Shown here: piece after piece, positions 27,368 to 35,132 of the stretch | Layout: the number at the start of each line of letters is the position of its first letter | How positions within the stretch are numbered: position 1 is the stretch's first letter | Assembly (NCBI GenBank): GCA_030684835.1 | Contig: JAUXWZ010000036.1 | Coordinates: 1 to 64,000, forward strand | DNA: 64,000 nucleotides | Source: Beijerinckiaceae bacterium | GTDB taxonomy: Bacteria; Pseudomonadota; Alphaproteobacteria; Rhizobiales; Beijerinckiaceae | Direction of reading: 5' to 3' | Made by a program: the position numbers and the translations under genes | Notes under the pieces: generated by a model | The model's database searches: none | The model's input: the letters and a program-made list of their open reading frames with translations, nothing else | What the model was told of the DNA's origin: nothing

Positions 27368-28780
27368 ATGTCGGAGGCATTTGCGCGCAGCAATCGGGGC
27401 GCGCGACCGGTATGGTTCGTGTCGAAGGAGTCATGGGCTGATCAAGCGGCGGCGCTTGCGTCCCCTGCCCGTGCGTTTGCGCAGGGGTCCGGCTTCACCG
27501 CGGCCAGCGGTCAGATCGTCGTCTGTCCTGATAGCGAGGGCGCGCCGTCCGTCGCGCTGATGGGGCTGGGCGGCGATGATGGACGCCGGAAGGATCCTTT
27601 TCTGGCCGGCAAGCTCGCGTCGGCGTTACCCGCTGGCGTGTGGCGTTTTGCCAATGCGCCGGGCGACGATCCGCGCGCGAGCGAATTGGGCGCGCTTGCG
27701 TTCGCGCTCGCCAGCTATTCTTTCCGGCGCTATCGCACGCCCGCCGACATGAAGACCAAGCTTGCCTTGCCCGATGGCGTCGACGCCAAGCGCCTTGCGC
27801 GCATCGTCGAGGCCGTCGTCTTTGCGCGCGACCTTATCAACACTCCCGCCAACGACATGGGGCCGGATGCGCTGGAAGCGGCGGCGCTTTCGACGGCCAA
27901 GAAATTCAAGGCGCGCGCGAAGGTCATTCGCGGTGACGATCTGCTGAAGAAGAATTTTCCACTCATCCACGCAGTGGGCCGCGCGGCCGAGCAGGCGCCC
28001 CGGCTTGTCGAGCTGACATGGGGGCCGGAGAAGGGGCGCAAGATTACGCTCATCGGCAAGGGCGTGTGCTTCGACACTGGCGGACTTGATATCAAGCCGT
28101 CCTCCGCGATGCTGCTGATGAAGAAGGATATGGCGGGCGCCGCCGTGGCGCTGGCGCTCGGCCGTATGATCATGGACGCAGGCCTTAAAGTGCGTCTGCG
28201 CATCCTGCTGCCCATTGTCGAGAATTCTGTCGCGGCAAATTCCTTCCGTCCGGGCGACGTCTATCCCTCGCGCAAGGGGCTGACGGTCGAGATCGGCAAT
28301 ACAGACGCGGAAGGCCGACTCATACTCGCCGACGCGCTGGCGCTGGCCGACGAAGAGCAGCCTGAACTGATGTTCAACTTCGCGACGCTGACGGGCGCCG
28401 CGCGCGTTGCGTTGGGGCCCGACCTGCCGCCGTTTTACTGCACAAGCGATGAGGTCGCGGACGAAATCCTCAAAGCAGGTTTCGCCGCCAACGACCCGGT
28501 GTGGCGACTGCCCTTGTGGGACGCTTACGACAGCCTTCTCGATGGAAAGATTTCCGACATCAACAATGTTTCGAGCGGGCCGTTCGCTGGCTCCATCACG
28601 GCCGCGCTTTTCCTTCGCCGCTTTGTGGAAAAGACCGCAACGGGCAAATCTGCGTGGGCGCATTTCGATATTTACGGATGGAATCCTTCATCCAAGCCGG
28701 GGCGGCCTGAAGGAGGGGAAGCGCAAACGGCGCGACTGCTTTATGATCTGATCGAGGCGCGCTGCAGCGGGCGCTCGTGA
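27368..28780 (+). CDS. Leucyl aminopeptidase family (M17) protein
   Basis: A 470-residue cytosolic metallopeptidase of family M17. The dinuclear metal site signature is seen as GKGVCFDTGGLDIKPSSAML (metal Lys and Asp) and NTDAEGRLILADAL (metal Asp-X-Glu and catalytic Arg), both in the C-terminal catalytic half. It removes N-terminal residues from peptides. The N-terminal domain is shorter than in E. coli PepA. Start ATG at 27368 follows GGGAGACGAGG. The upstream gap 27200-27367 has several TTAA motifs but no gene. Confidence 0.92.
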   Translation: MSEAFARSNRGARPVWFVSKESWADQAAALASPARAFAQGSGFTAASGQIVVCPDSEGAPSVALMGLGGDDGRRKDPFLAGKLASALPAGVWRFANAPGDDPRASELGALAFALASYSFRRYRTPADMKTKLALPDGVDAKRLARIVEAVVFARDLINTPANDMGPDALEAAALSTAKKFKARAKVIRGDDLLKKNFPLIHAVGRAAEQAPRLVELTWGPEKGRKITLIGKGVCFDTGGLDIKPSSAMLLMKKDMAGAAVALALGRMIMDAGLKVRLRILLPIVENSVAANSFRPGDVYPSRKGLTVEIGNTDAEGRLILADALALADEEQPELMFNFATLTGAARVALGPDLPPFYCTSDEVADEILKAGFAANDPVWRLPLWDAYDSLLDGKISDINNVSSGPFAGSITAALFLRRFVEKTATGKSAWAHFDIYGWNPSSKPGRPEGGEAQTARLLYDLIEARCSGRS

Positions 28781-28811
28781 AACGGCGCAGGGCCGAGCAT
28801 GCAGGACCGTT

Positions 28812-29171
28812 ATGTCCGTTATAATGAAATCATCCCAGGCGCTTCGTCTCATCCACGACGTGTCGCTTGGGCTCGTCAGAGAAGGCAAAATTGAAGAGGC
28901 GCCTGACTTCACGCTGCGGCAGTTGACGATTCTGCTCACGGTTTATCTCGAGCCGCCGCCCCATACCGTGCGCGGGCTGGCGAGTAAGCTTGGCGTCACG
29001 AAACCTGTCATCACGCGCGCGTTGGATTCGATGGGCAAGCTTGAGATCATTAACAGGCGGCGCGATGAAATCGACCGGCGCAATGTGATCGTCCAGCGCA
29101 CCGTGAAGGGCTCGCAATATGTGGAAGGGCTCGGCGATCTTGTGGTCGCGAAAGGACGCGAACTGCCATGA
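28812..29171 (+). CDS. MarR family transcriptional regulator
   Basis: A 119-residue winged-helix protein. The recognition part reads HTVRGLASKLGVTKPVITRALDSMGKLEIINRRRDEIDRRN, the MarR helix-turn-helix plus wing, about residues 57-97. Flanking helices are short. Its stop overlaps the start of the NlpC/P60 gene by 4 bases (ATGA), so the two are coupled. Ligand and targets are unknown; small regulators of this kind usually repress their own operon. Confidence 0.85.
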   Translation: MSVIMKSSQALRLIHDVSLGLVREGKIEEAPDFTLRQLTILLTVYLEPPPHTVRGLASKLGVTKPVITRALDSMGKLEIINRRRDEIDRRNVIVQRTVKGSQYVEGLGDLVVAKGRELP

Positions 29172-30043
29172 CGACGAACCGGGGATACCTTGCGGGACTC
29201 GACAAGCGCCTCACGCCCGCGCGGCCAGATCTCGCCGCCGCATACCTTCGCGGCGTCGTGGCCGCGCCGCGTTATGTGGAGGGTGAAGCGCGGCGCGTTG
29301 TCGTTGACGCCACACCCCTGCGTGGAGAGCCCAATCCCGAGAACGGATACGACACGCAGGCCTTGTATGGCGAGACAGTGCAAGTCTACGAGTTTGACGA
29401 AGAGGGCTGGGCGTTCGTGCAGCTCGAACGCGATCGCTACGTTGGTTATATGTCCGCGAACGCGCTCGCTCCCATTGATGTGCAATTCACGCATCGCGTT
29501 CGCACGCCGCGCACGATCATGTATCCAGCGCGTTCGATCAAGACGTCTCCAATGCAGGTGCTGCCCATGCTTGCGCAGGTGAGCGTGCTGGAAACAGACG
29601 GCTCTTTTGCGCGCATTGAAGACGGCGGATACGTGTGGGCCGATCATCTTGCGCCGCTCGATGATGTCGAGCCTGATTTTGTCGCGGTGGCGGAGCGTTT
29701 TGAGCTCGCACCCTATCTATGGGGCGGCAAGACATGGGACGGGGTCGATTGCTCCGGGCTCGTGCAAATCGCGCTGCAGGCCGCGGGGATTGAAGCACCG
29801 CGCGACACCGATATGCAGGCTGCCTGCCTTGGCGCAGCGATTGATCCCGGCGCAGACTTTGAAGCTCTGCAACGTGGTGATCTTGTGTTCTGGAAAGGGC
29901 ACGTCGGCATCATGTGCGACGCGCAGACCTTGTTGCACGCGAACGGCTATCACATGCAGGTCGCGTGCGAGCCGTTTGCGCAGGCGCGCGCGCGCATCGC
30001 CAAGAACACGTTCGGCGAGGTGACGTGCGTGCGGCGGTTGTGA
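29168..30043 (+). CDS. NlpC/P60 family cell-wall peptidase with SH3 domains
   Basis: A 291-residue protein with bacterial SH3-like segments in the N-terminal two thirds (VVVDATPLRGEP and VYEFDEEGWAFVQLERDRYVG) and a C-terminal C40 peptidase. The catalytic Cys is in GVDCSGLVQIAL (about residue 197), the His in GHVGIMCD (about 244) and a second polar residue near HANGYHMQV. The family cuts gamma-D-Glu-diaminopimelate bonds in peptidoglycan peptides. No signal peptide is visible, so it may act on recycled muropeptides in the cytoplasm. It is coupled to the MarR gene. Confidence 0.88.
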   Translation: MTTNRGYLAGLDKRLTPARPDLAAAYLRGVVAAPRYVEGEARRVVVDATPLRGEPNPENGYDTQALYGETVQVYEFDEEGWAFVQLERDRYVGYMSANALAPIDVQFTHRVRTPRTIMYPARSIKTSPMQVLPMLAQVSVLETDGSFARIEDGGYVWADHLAPLDDVEPDFVAVAERFELAPYLWGGKTWDGVDCSGLVQIALQAAGIEAPRDTDMQAACLGAAIDPGADFEALQRGDLVFWKGHVGIMCDAQTLLHANGYHMQVACEPFAQARARIAKNTFGEVTCVRRL

Positions 30044-30049
30044 CCTCTA

Positions 30050-30922
30050 TCAGGCCACGCGCACATCCATGGCGCCGATGTTTTCGATCCATGCATGCAT
30101 GGTGCATCCGGGTGTGATCTCGGCGACGCCATCGGGCGTGCCGGTCATGATCACATCGCCGGGATTGAGCGCGTAGACGCGCGAGGCGCGCTCAATCAGG
30201 TCCGGCACGTCGCAGATGAGATGCTTCGTGTTCGAGCGCTGGCGCTTTTCGCCATCAACCTCGATGCCAAAATCAAGGTTAGCGGGATCGCCGACCTCGT
30301 CGGCGGTGACGAGCCAGGGACCAAGCACGGAATAGGTGTCGGCGGCTTTGCGGAAGCTGCGATCCTCCGTGCCGCGCACGGTGATGTCGAGGCCGATACA
30401 ATAGCCCGCGATATGCGACAGCGCATCATCGCGTGAGATGTTCTTTCCGCCGCGCCCGATAACGACTGCAAGCTCGACCTCGTGATCGTTGCGCCGACCA
30501 GGCCAATGAAGAATGACCTTCTGGCCTGCGCCAATCACTCCAGTGTGCGACTTGAGGAAGAGACCGTATTTATCGATGGGCGTCGCAAAGCCGTCATGGG
30601 CTGGCATGTGAACGCCGTGGTTGATGGCGGGATCAGCCGCTTCCTGCACGTGAAGCGGATAATTTAGCGGGGCTGCGATGACATGGGGCGGGTTTGCGAC
30701 CGGCGATTTAAGACTGACGCCCGACAACGGCAAAGAACGCGCTGACGGCAGAGCGGCTTCAATGGCCGGCAAAACCGTGGCGAGATTGGCGATGAAGAGA
30801 TCGCCGATTGGCAGCGGCCACCTCACCAGCGGCAGCGCGGCGGCCACGGCATCAGTCACGTCGCGAACGGCGTCGCCCTCTACGACGCCCACGCGATCAT
30901 CGTCAAACCGGCAAATCTTCAT
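30050..30922 (-). CDS. Fumarylacetoacetate hydrolase family protein
   Basis: A 290-residue FAH-fold enzyme. The metal site is seen in RNDHEVELAVVIGRGG (Glu-X-Glu), with a further acidic ligand in YCIGLDITVRGTED, and the conserved GDVIMTGTPDGVAEITPGC loop near the C-terminus. Members hydrolyse or decarboxylate 2-oxo-acid intermediates of aromatic degradation. The ATG at 30922 (MKICRFDDD) is preferred to the frame start at 30958. Substrate is unknown. Confidence 0.88.
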   Translation of the reverse strand: MKICRFDDDRVGVVEGDAVRDVTDAVAAALPLVRWPLPIGDLFIANLATVLPAIEAALPSARSLPLSGVSLKSPVANPPHVIAAPLNYPLHVQEAADPAINHGVHMPAHDGFATPIDKYGLFLKSHTGVIGAGQKVILHWPGRRNDHEVELAVVIGRGGKNISRDDALSHIAGYCIGLDITVRGTEDRSFRKAADTYSVLGPWLVTADEVGDPANLDFGIEVDGEKRQRSNTKHLICDVPDLIERASRVYALNPGDVIMTGTPDGVAEITPGCTMHAWIENIGAMDVRVA

Positions 30923-30980
30923 CGTGTCATGTCCATGCAGGGCCGCCGATGACGGCAATTGGATGTCTGGCTAAATGAGG

Positions 30981-31007
30981 AGGGCGGCGGACGCAAGCCG
31001 CCGCCCT
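30981..31007 (-). terminator. Strong hairpin between DUF1993 and FAH genes
   Basis: A perfect 10-bp inverted repeat AGGGCGGCGG (30981-30990) / CCGCCGCCCT (30998-31007) with a 7-base loop lies directly after the DUF1993 stop. There is no T-tract, so it may be a partial terminator or an mRNA 3-prime stabiliser. Confidence 0.5.
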
Positions 31008-31013
31008 GCCCGC

Positions 31014-31529
31014 TTAAGCCTGAACGGGCGTGCCCATAAAGTCGCGCTTGCCAACATCGACGCCGCAATGGCGCAGAATGGCGTAGGCGGTCGTGGTGTG
31101 GAAATAGAAATTCGGCAGGCTGAAGTTGAGCAACATCGTCTGCCCGGTGAAGCGCCGCTCACCGCTGCCGAACTTGACGACAATCTCCTTGTCCTCGGTT
31201 CCGTCGAGTTGTTCGGGCTTGATTGAGCTTACGAAAGCGATGGCCTTCTCGACGCGCTTCTTGAGGTCGGCGATGGTCGCCTCGTTATTTTCAAACGTGG
31301 GCAGATCGACGCCAGCGATGCGCGCGCACGCGTTCACGGCGTGATCGCAAGATGCGCGAACCTGCCGCGTGAAATTGTGCATATCGGGATAAATCCGCAT
31401 GCCCATGATGAACGATTCATCGAGCTTCTTGGCTTCGATATGCGCCTGCGCCTTGTCGAGAACGCCCGACAACGCGGTGAGAAACTGAAGGAAGATCGGA
31501 GCAGACACCTTGTACATGGATACCGACAT
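31014..31529 (-). CDS. DUF1993 family protein
   Basis: A 171-residue protein of the DUF1993 family, a DinB-like helical bundle. It starts MSVSMYKVSAPIFLQFL and contains RIYPDMHNFTRQVRASCDHA and NFYFHTTTAYAILRHCGVDVGK, with conserved His residues that could bind metal. The ATG at 31529 follows AAGGAGAA; the frame opens at 31556 inside the GMC gene. It is 19 bases downstream of the GMC oxidoreductase on the same strand. Function unknown. Confidence 0.86.
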   Translation of the reverse strand: MSVSMYKVSAPIFLQFLTALSGVLDKAQAHIEAKKLDESFIMGMRIYPDMHNFTRQVRASCDHAVNACARIAGVDLPTFENNEATIADLKKRVEKAIAFVSSIKPEQLDGTEDKEIVVKFGSGERRFTGQTMLLNFSLPNFYFHTTTAYAILRHCGVDVGKRDFMGTPVQA

Positions 31530-31548
31530 TGCATGTTCTCCTTGGGGG

Positions 31549-33162
31549 TTATGCATTTGGAAGTGGCGGGAGCGCAGACCGTCCGCGGATCATGTCGGAC
31601 GCTTTTTCGGCGATCATCAGAACACAGGCGTTGATGTGCGCGGAAACGAGATCGGGCATTACGGAGGCGTCGACCACGCGCAAGCCTTGCACCCCGAGAA
31701 CCCGCAATTGCGGATCGACGACTGAACCAATTGCGCATGTGCCGCAGGGATGATGCGCGGTAATCGCAGTCTTGCGAAACATTTCGTCAATGTCGCCGTC
31801 CGACCACGCTTTGGCGGGCGCGCCCGGTGAGCGATACGGATCGAGCGGCTTTTGCGCTGCGATGTCCAGCGCGCGGCGGGCGCCTGCTATGATGGTCGCC
31901 ATGTCGGCCGGATCGGTGAGAAAATTGAAGGCGATACGCGGCGCCTCGAACGGATCGGCGGAGCGCAGGCGCACATGCCCACGACTCTTGGGGTGCAGCA
32001 AGGTGGGGCGAATGCCGAATGAATCTGGAGCTGGCGCGCGCACGCCAGGAAACCAGATTTTCGGAGCGGGATGATTGGCGCGGAACATGAATTCGATGTC
32101 CGGCACGTCCGTCTCGTCATTGGTGCGCACGAAAGCAAACAACGCGGTGGGCACTGTCGTCGCTGGCCCCGTGCCCAGCAGGTAGGCTTGCGCCATCGCA
32201 AGCGCGATGCGGTCAGCGCGCATGAGATCGGTGAAGGCGCCGGCGCCATTGCGCGTCCATGAGAACCAGGCCGCCAGATGATCCTGCAAATTCTCGCCCA
32301 CCGGAAGATCGATCAGCGTGGGCGCTCCGACCTCCCTGAGATGCGCGGCCGGACCGATGCCCGACAGCATCAGTAACTGCGCACTATTAAAGACGCCCGA
32401 CGCCAGAAGAACCTCGCGCCCCGCGCTCGCGTGGTGGACGGCGCCATTACGGACATATTCGACTCCCGTTGCGCGCGCGCCATTCATCGTGAGGCGTTTT
32501 GCGTGCGCGCCGGTTTCCAGCGTCAGGTTGGGACGCTTCAACGCAGGCCGAAGATAGGCGGCGGCTGCCGAATGTCTGCGCCCCTTGTGGATCGTGAACT
32601 GGACGCGACCAAAGCCCTCGCATGACCCGGCGTTGAAATCCGGGTTCGCCTCGTAGCCTGCGGCTTCCCCCGCCTCGGCCCAGGACTCGAAAATGGGATC
32701 GGGCGTGCGCGCACGTTCAACATTCACCGGGCCAGACCCGCCGCGCCACGTGTTCTCGCCGCCCTCCCACGTCTCGCCGCGTTTGAAATACGGGAGAACT
32801 TCAGCGTAGGACCAGCCCGTCGCGCCGCTGCGTGCCCAGCGATCGTAATCGCCGCGCGCGCCGCGCGTGTAAGCCATCACATTGATGGAATGGGACCCCC
32901 CGAGCACCTTGCCGCGCATGGATTCAATGGCGCGTCCGTGCATGTTGGCGTCGGGCTCGGCGTCGTAGCCCCAGTCGTAAAGGCGATGCTGGTGCAGCTT
33001 GCCAAGGCCTAGCGGAATCTGGATGAGGGGGCTCGAATCTTGCGGGCCTGCTTCCAGCAGGAGAACGCTCGCGCCTTCGTCCTCCGTCAGCCTGTTGGCG
33101 AGGACGCAGCCCGCAGACCCAGCGCCAACGATCACATAGTCATAGACTGCTGCGCCCGCCAT
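31549..33162 (-). CDS. GMC family FAD-dependent oxidoreductase
   Basis: A 537-residue glucose-methanol-choline oxidoreductase. The FAD dinucleotide motif VIVGAGSAGCVLANRL is at residues 11-26, GMC signature 1 at GKVLGGSHSINVMAY (about 85-100), signature 2 at GVFNSAQLLMLSGIG, and the active-site His in AHHPCGTCAIG with the Asn of SAHINACVLMIAEKA near the C-terminus. It is closest in look to choline dehydrogenase-like alcohol dehydrogenases; the alcohol substrate is unknown. Confidence 0.92.
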   Translation of the reverse strand: MAGAAVYDYVIVGAGSAGCVLANRLTEDEGASVLLLEAGPQDSSPLIQIPLGLGKLHQHRLYDWGYDAEPDANMHGRAIESMRGKVLGGSHSINVMAYTRGARGDYDRWARSGATGWSYAEVLPYFKRGETWEGGENTWRGGSGPVNVERARTPDPIFESWAEAGEAAGYEANPDFNAGSCEGFGRVQFTIHKGRRHSAAAAYLRPALKRPNLTLETGAHAKRLTMNGARATGVEYVRNGAVHHASAGREVLLASGVFNSAQLLMLSGIGPAAHLREVGAPTLIDLPVGENLQDHLAAWFSWTRNGAGAFTDLMRADRIALAMAQAYLLGTGPATTVPTALFAFVRTNDETDVPDIEFMFRANHPAPKIWFPGVRAPAPDSFGIRPTLLHPKSRGHVRLRSADPFEAPRIAFNFLTDPADMATIIAGARRALDIAAQKPLDPYRSPGAPAKAWSDGDIDEMFRKTAITAHHPCGTCAIGSVVDPQLRVLGVQGLRVVDASVMPDLVSAHINACVLMIAEKASDMIRGRSALPPLPNA

Positions 33163-33243
33163 CGGCGGCGTTCCCCCACATCACGCGTTTGTTGCGCGCG
33201 CAATCTAGGATGGAACCCGCCGCTGGCGCAATGCGTACGCTGC

Positions 33244-34071
33244 TCAGTGCATCATCAGCACCGGCAAGGTCATCGACGAGAGGATCTGTCGGGTCGTGCC
33301 GCCAAAGATGAACTCGCGCACGCGCGAATGGCCATAACCACCCATGACGAGGAAGTCTGCGCCTGAGTTGGTCGCGTGCGTAAGTATGGCGGAGCCAATG
33401 TCATCGGCGGGTCCGAGCTGACGCAGCTCCGCATTCACGCCGTGGCGCGCGAGGTGCCGCGTAATGTTGAAGCCGGGTAGTTCGTCTACCGGTTCGTCCT
33501 TCGGCGCGATGGTGACAACTTCGACCCGGCTGCACTTTTTCAACACTGGCATGGCGCCAGCGAGCGCGCGGGAGGCGGCAAGACCACCGTCCCAAGCCAC
33601 AACGGCGTGGTCGATCTTTGCCGGGCCTTTCTGGATGAAGGGCACGATGAAGACCGGACGGCCCGATCCAAATAGCACGGCGGAAACCAGCCCGGCCTCA
33701 TCGCCGATGCCGCCCAGATTGTCCTGTCCGACAATGGTGATATCGAAATGGCGGGCCAATTCGCCCAGTTTTGCGGTAGCTACTCCAGATAGCGCCTCAA
33801 TCATCACCATGTCGGTCTGCACGCCCGCAGGTGTGCTTGTGCGCAGCGAACCGTATGCGGCAGTTAGCGATTTTCGCGATTGCTCGGTCGCCTCTTCCAG
33901 AAGGTCGTACGGATAGTCGCCAGCAAACGACACAGGGGCCACAAACTGCAACGCAACACCGACTGCGGTCAGATGCGCGCCGACCTTCTCGGCAAGAGAT
34001 TGCGCAAAAGCGTGCGCCGGCCCTTGCTTGCCATCGGGGTCAAGCACAACAAGCAGATCCTTGATTGACAT
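33244..34071 (-). CDS. Tandem-domain universal stress protein
   Basis: A 275-residue protein made of two UspA-like halves. The second half keeps the nucleotide-binding pattern G-X2-G-X9-G-S/T in GGYGHSRVREFIFGGTTRQIL and ends LPVLMMH, while the first half (DLLVVLDPDGKQ) is degenerate. Such proteins bind ATP and aid survival under stress. It is downstream of a single-domain Usp and a cytochrome c on the same strand, a plausible three-gene stress/respiration operon. Confidence 0.88.
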   Translation of the reverse strand: MSIKDLLVVLDPDGKQGPAHAFAQSLAEKVGAHLTAVGVALQFVAPVSFAGDYPYDLLEEATEQSRKSLTAAYGSLRTSTPAGVQTDMVMIEALSGVATAKLGELARHFDITIVGQDNLGGIGDEAGLVSAVLFGSGRPVFIVPFIQKGPAKIDHAVVAWDGGLAASRALAGAMPVLKKCSRVEVVTIAPKDEPVDELPGFNITRHLARHGVNAELRQLGPADDIGSAILTHATNSGADFLVMGGYGHSRVREFIFGGTTRQILSSMTLPVLMMH

Positions 34072-34116
34072 TTCAACTCTCCGGTAATGCGGGCAGCGCG
34101 GCCGTCCGCCGATGGC

Positions 34117-34560
34117 TCAACGATAGACTAATACCGGCAGCGTAGTGAGCGCCAGCACGCGTGCGGTCTCACTGCCAAGCAAGAGCTTGTTCACGCCGCG
34201 ACGGCTGTGCGAGGCCATGACGATCAGGTCGCAGCCGGATTTCTCGGCAGTCTCTACAATCGCGTCCGACGGTTTGGTATCTTTTATGTGCATGGTCTCA
34301 CAGGCCACCCCGTGCTCTGCGGCTATCGCGGCGGCCGCCGTCAGCACTTTGTTGGCGTGCATGCTCGCCATCTCTTCATATCGCTCGATTGGATTGCGCG
34401 CATCTTCTGCGTGACGCACCATTTCAATGACCGACCACAATTGCGTGCCGGTCATGATCGTCACTTTTGCGCCCAGTTGCTTGGCCAGCTCAAGACCCTG
34501 TCGCACGGCCAGCGTCGCGAGTTCCGATCCGTCAGTCGCAATGAGAATATGCTTGTGCAT
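34117..34560 (-). CDS. Universal stress protein (single domain)
   Basis: A 147-residue UspA-fold protein: KHILIATDGSELA at the N-terminus and an ATP-binding loop MASHSRRGVNKLLLGSETARVL near the end, finishing LPVLVYR. It lies between the tandem Usp gene (46 bases away) and the cytochrome c gene (22 bases away). Confidence 0.92.
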   Translation of the reverse strand: MHKHILIATDGSELATLAVRQGLELAKQLGAKVTIMTGTQLWSVIEMVRHAEDARNPIERYEEMASMHANKVLTAAAAIAAEHGVACETMHIKDTKPSDAIVETAEKSGCDLIVMASHSRRGVNKLLLGSETARVLALTTLPVLVYR

Positions 34561-34582
34561 TGATATTCTCCCGTTTTTCGAT

Positions 34583-34900
34583 TCACCGCTTGCGCAGGCT
34601 CAGGATGTAGATCGCCAGCGCGTCAATCTCCGCTTCGCTCAGAATGATGTCAGGCATGTTGGCGTGGGGGGTCTTGAGGAAGACCTTGATTGCGACGGAC
34701 GTCGTTGAGGGCATCGCAGCGATGTCGGCGAACGCCGGACCTTGCAACATCGGCTTCCCGGCTCCCTCCACCAGATGACATTGCGAGCAGGACTCGCGGG
34801 CAATCCGCCGGCCATCTTCCAAAAGCCCCGCTTGCTCGACAGCCCAGACGGGAGCCAGTCCAGCCAACAGAAGAAGGGTCGTGACACCAAGTCGCTTCAT
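34583..34900 (-). CDS. Small exported c-type cytochrome
   Basis: A 105-residue protein with a signal peptide (MKRLGVTTLLLLAGLAPVWA), one haem motif CSQCH near residue 40 and a Met ligand candidate in ANMPDIILSEAEIDALAIYI. It is a periplasmic class I cytochrome c. The ATG at 34900 gives the signal peptide; the frame is open to 34954. It is divergent from the molybdenum hydroxylase gene at 35133 and could be its electron acceptor, which is speculation from position only. Confidence 0.9.
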   Translation of the reverse strand: MKRLGVTTLLLLAGLAPVWAVEQAGLLEDGRRIARESCSQCHLVEGAGKPMLQGPAFADIAAMPSTTSVAIKVFLKTPHANMPDIILSEAEIDALAIYILSLRKR

Positions 34901-35132
34901 GATCGCTTGCCTCCAGGCAGTCGCTCGCCCCGCTGCACTGCAAGCTAATCGCATCGGGATTTAATGGCATTGAGCCTGATCAAGCATTGCGGAGAGCGCT
35001 CGAAACGCGGCAGCTGCCGGGGAAACGCGGCGGGAGGGCGTTTCAGGCCGCTTGCGGGACGCGCCCGGACGCGCTTAAAAGCAAACATCGCGATGAGGGC
35101 GCAACGCCCGCAAACCCGCAGGAGGAGAAGGC

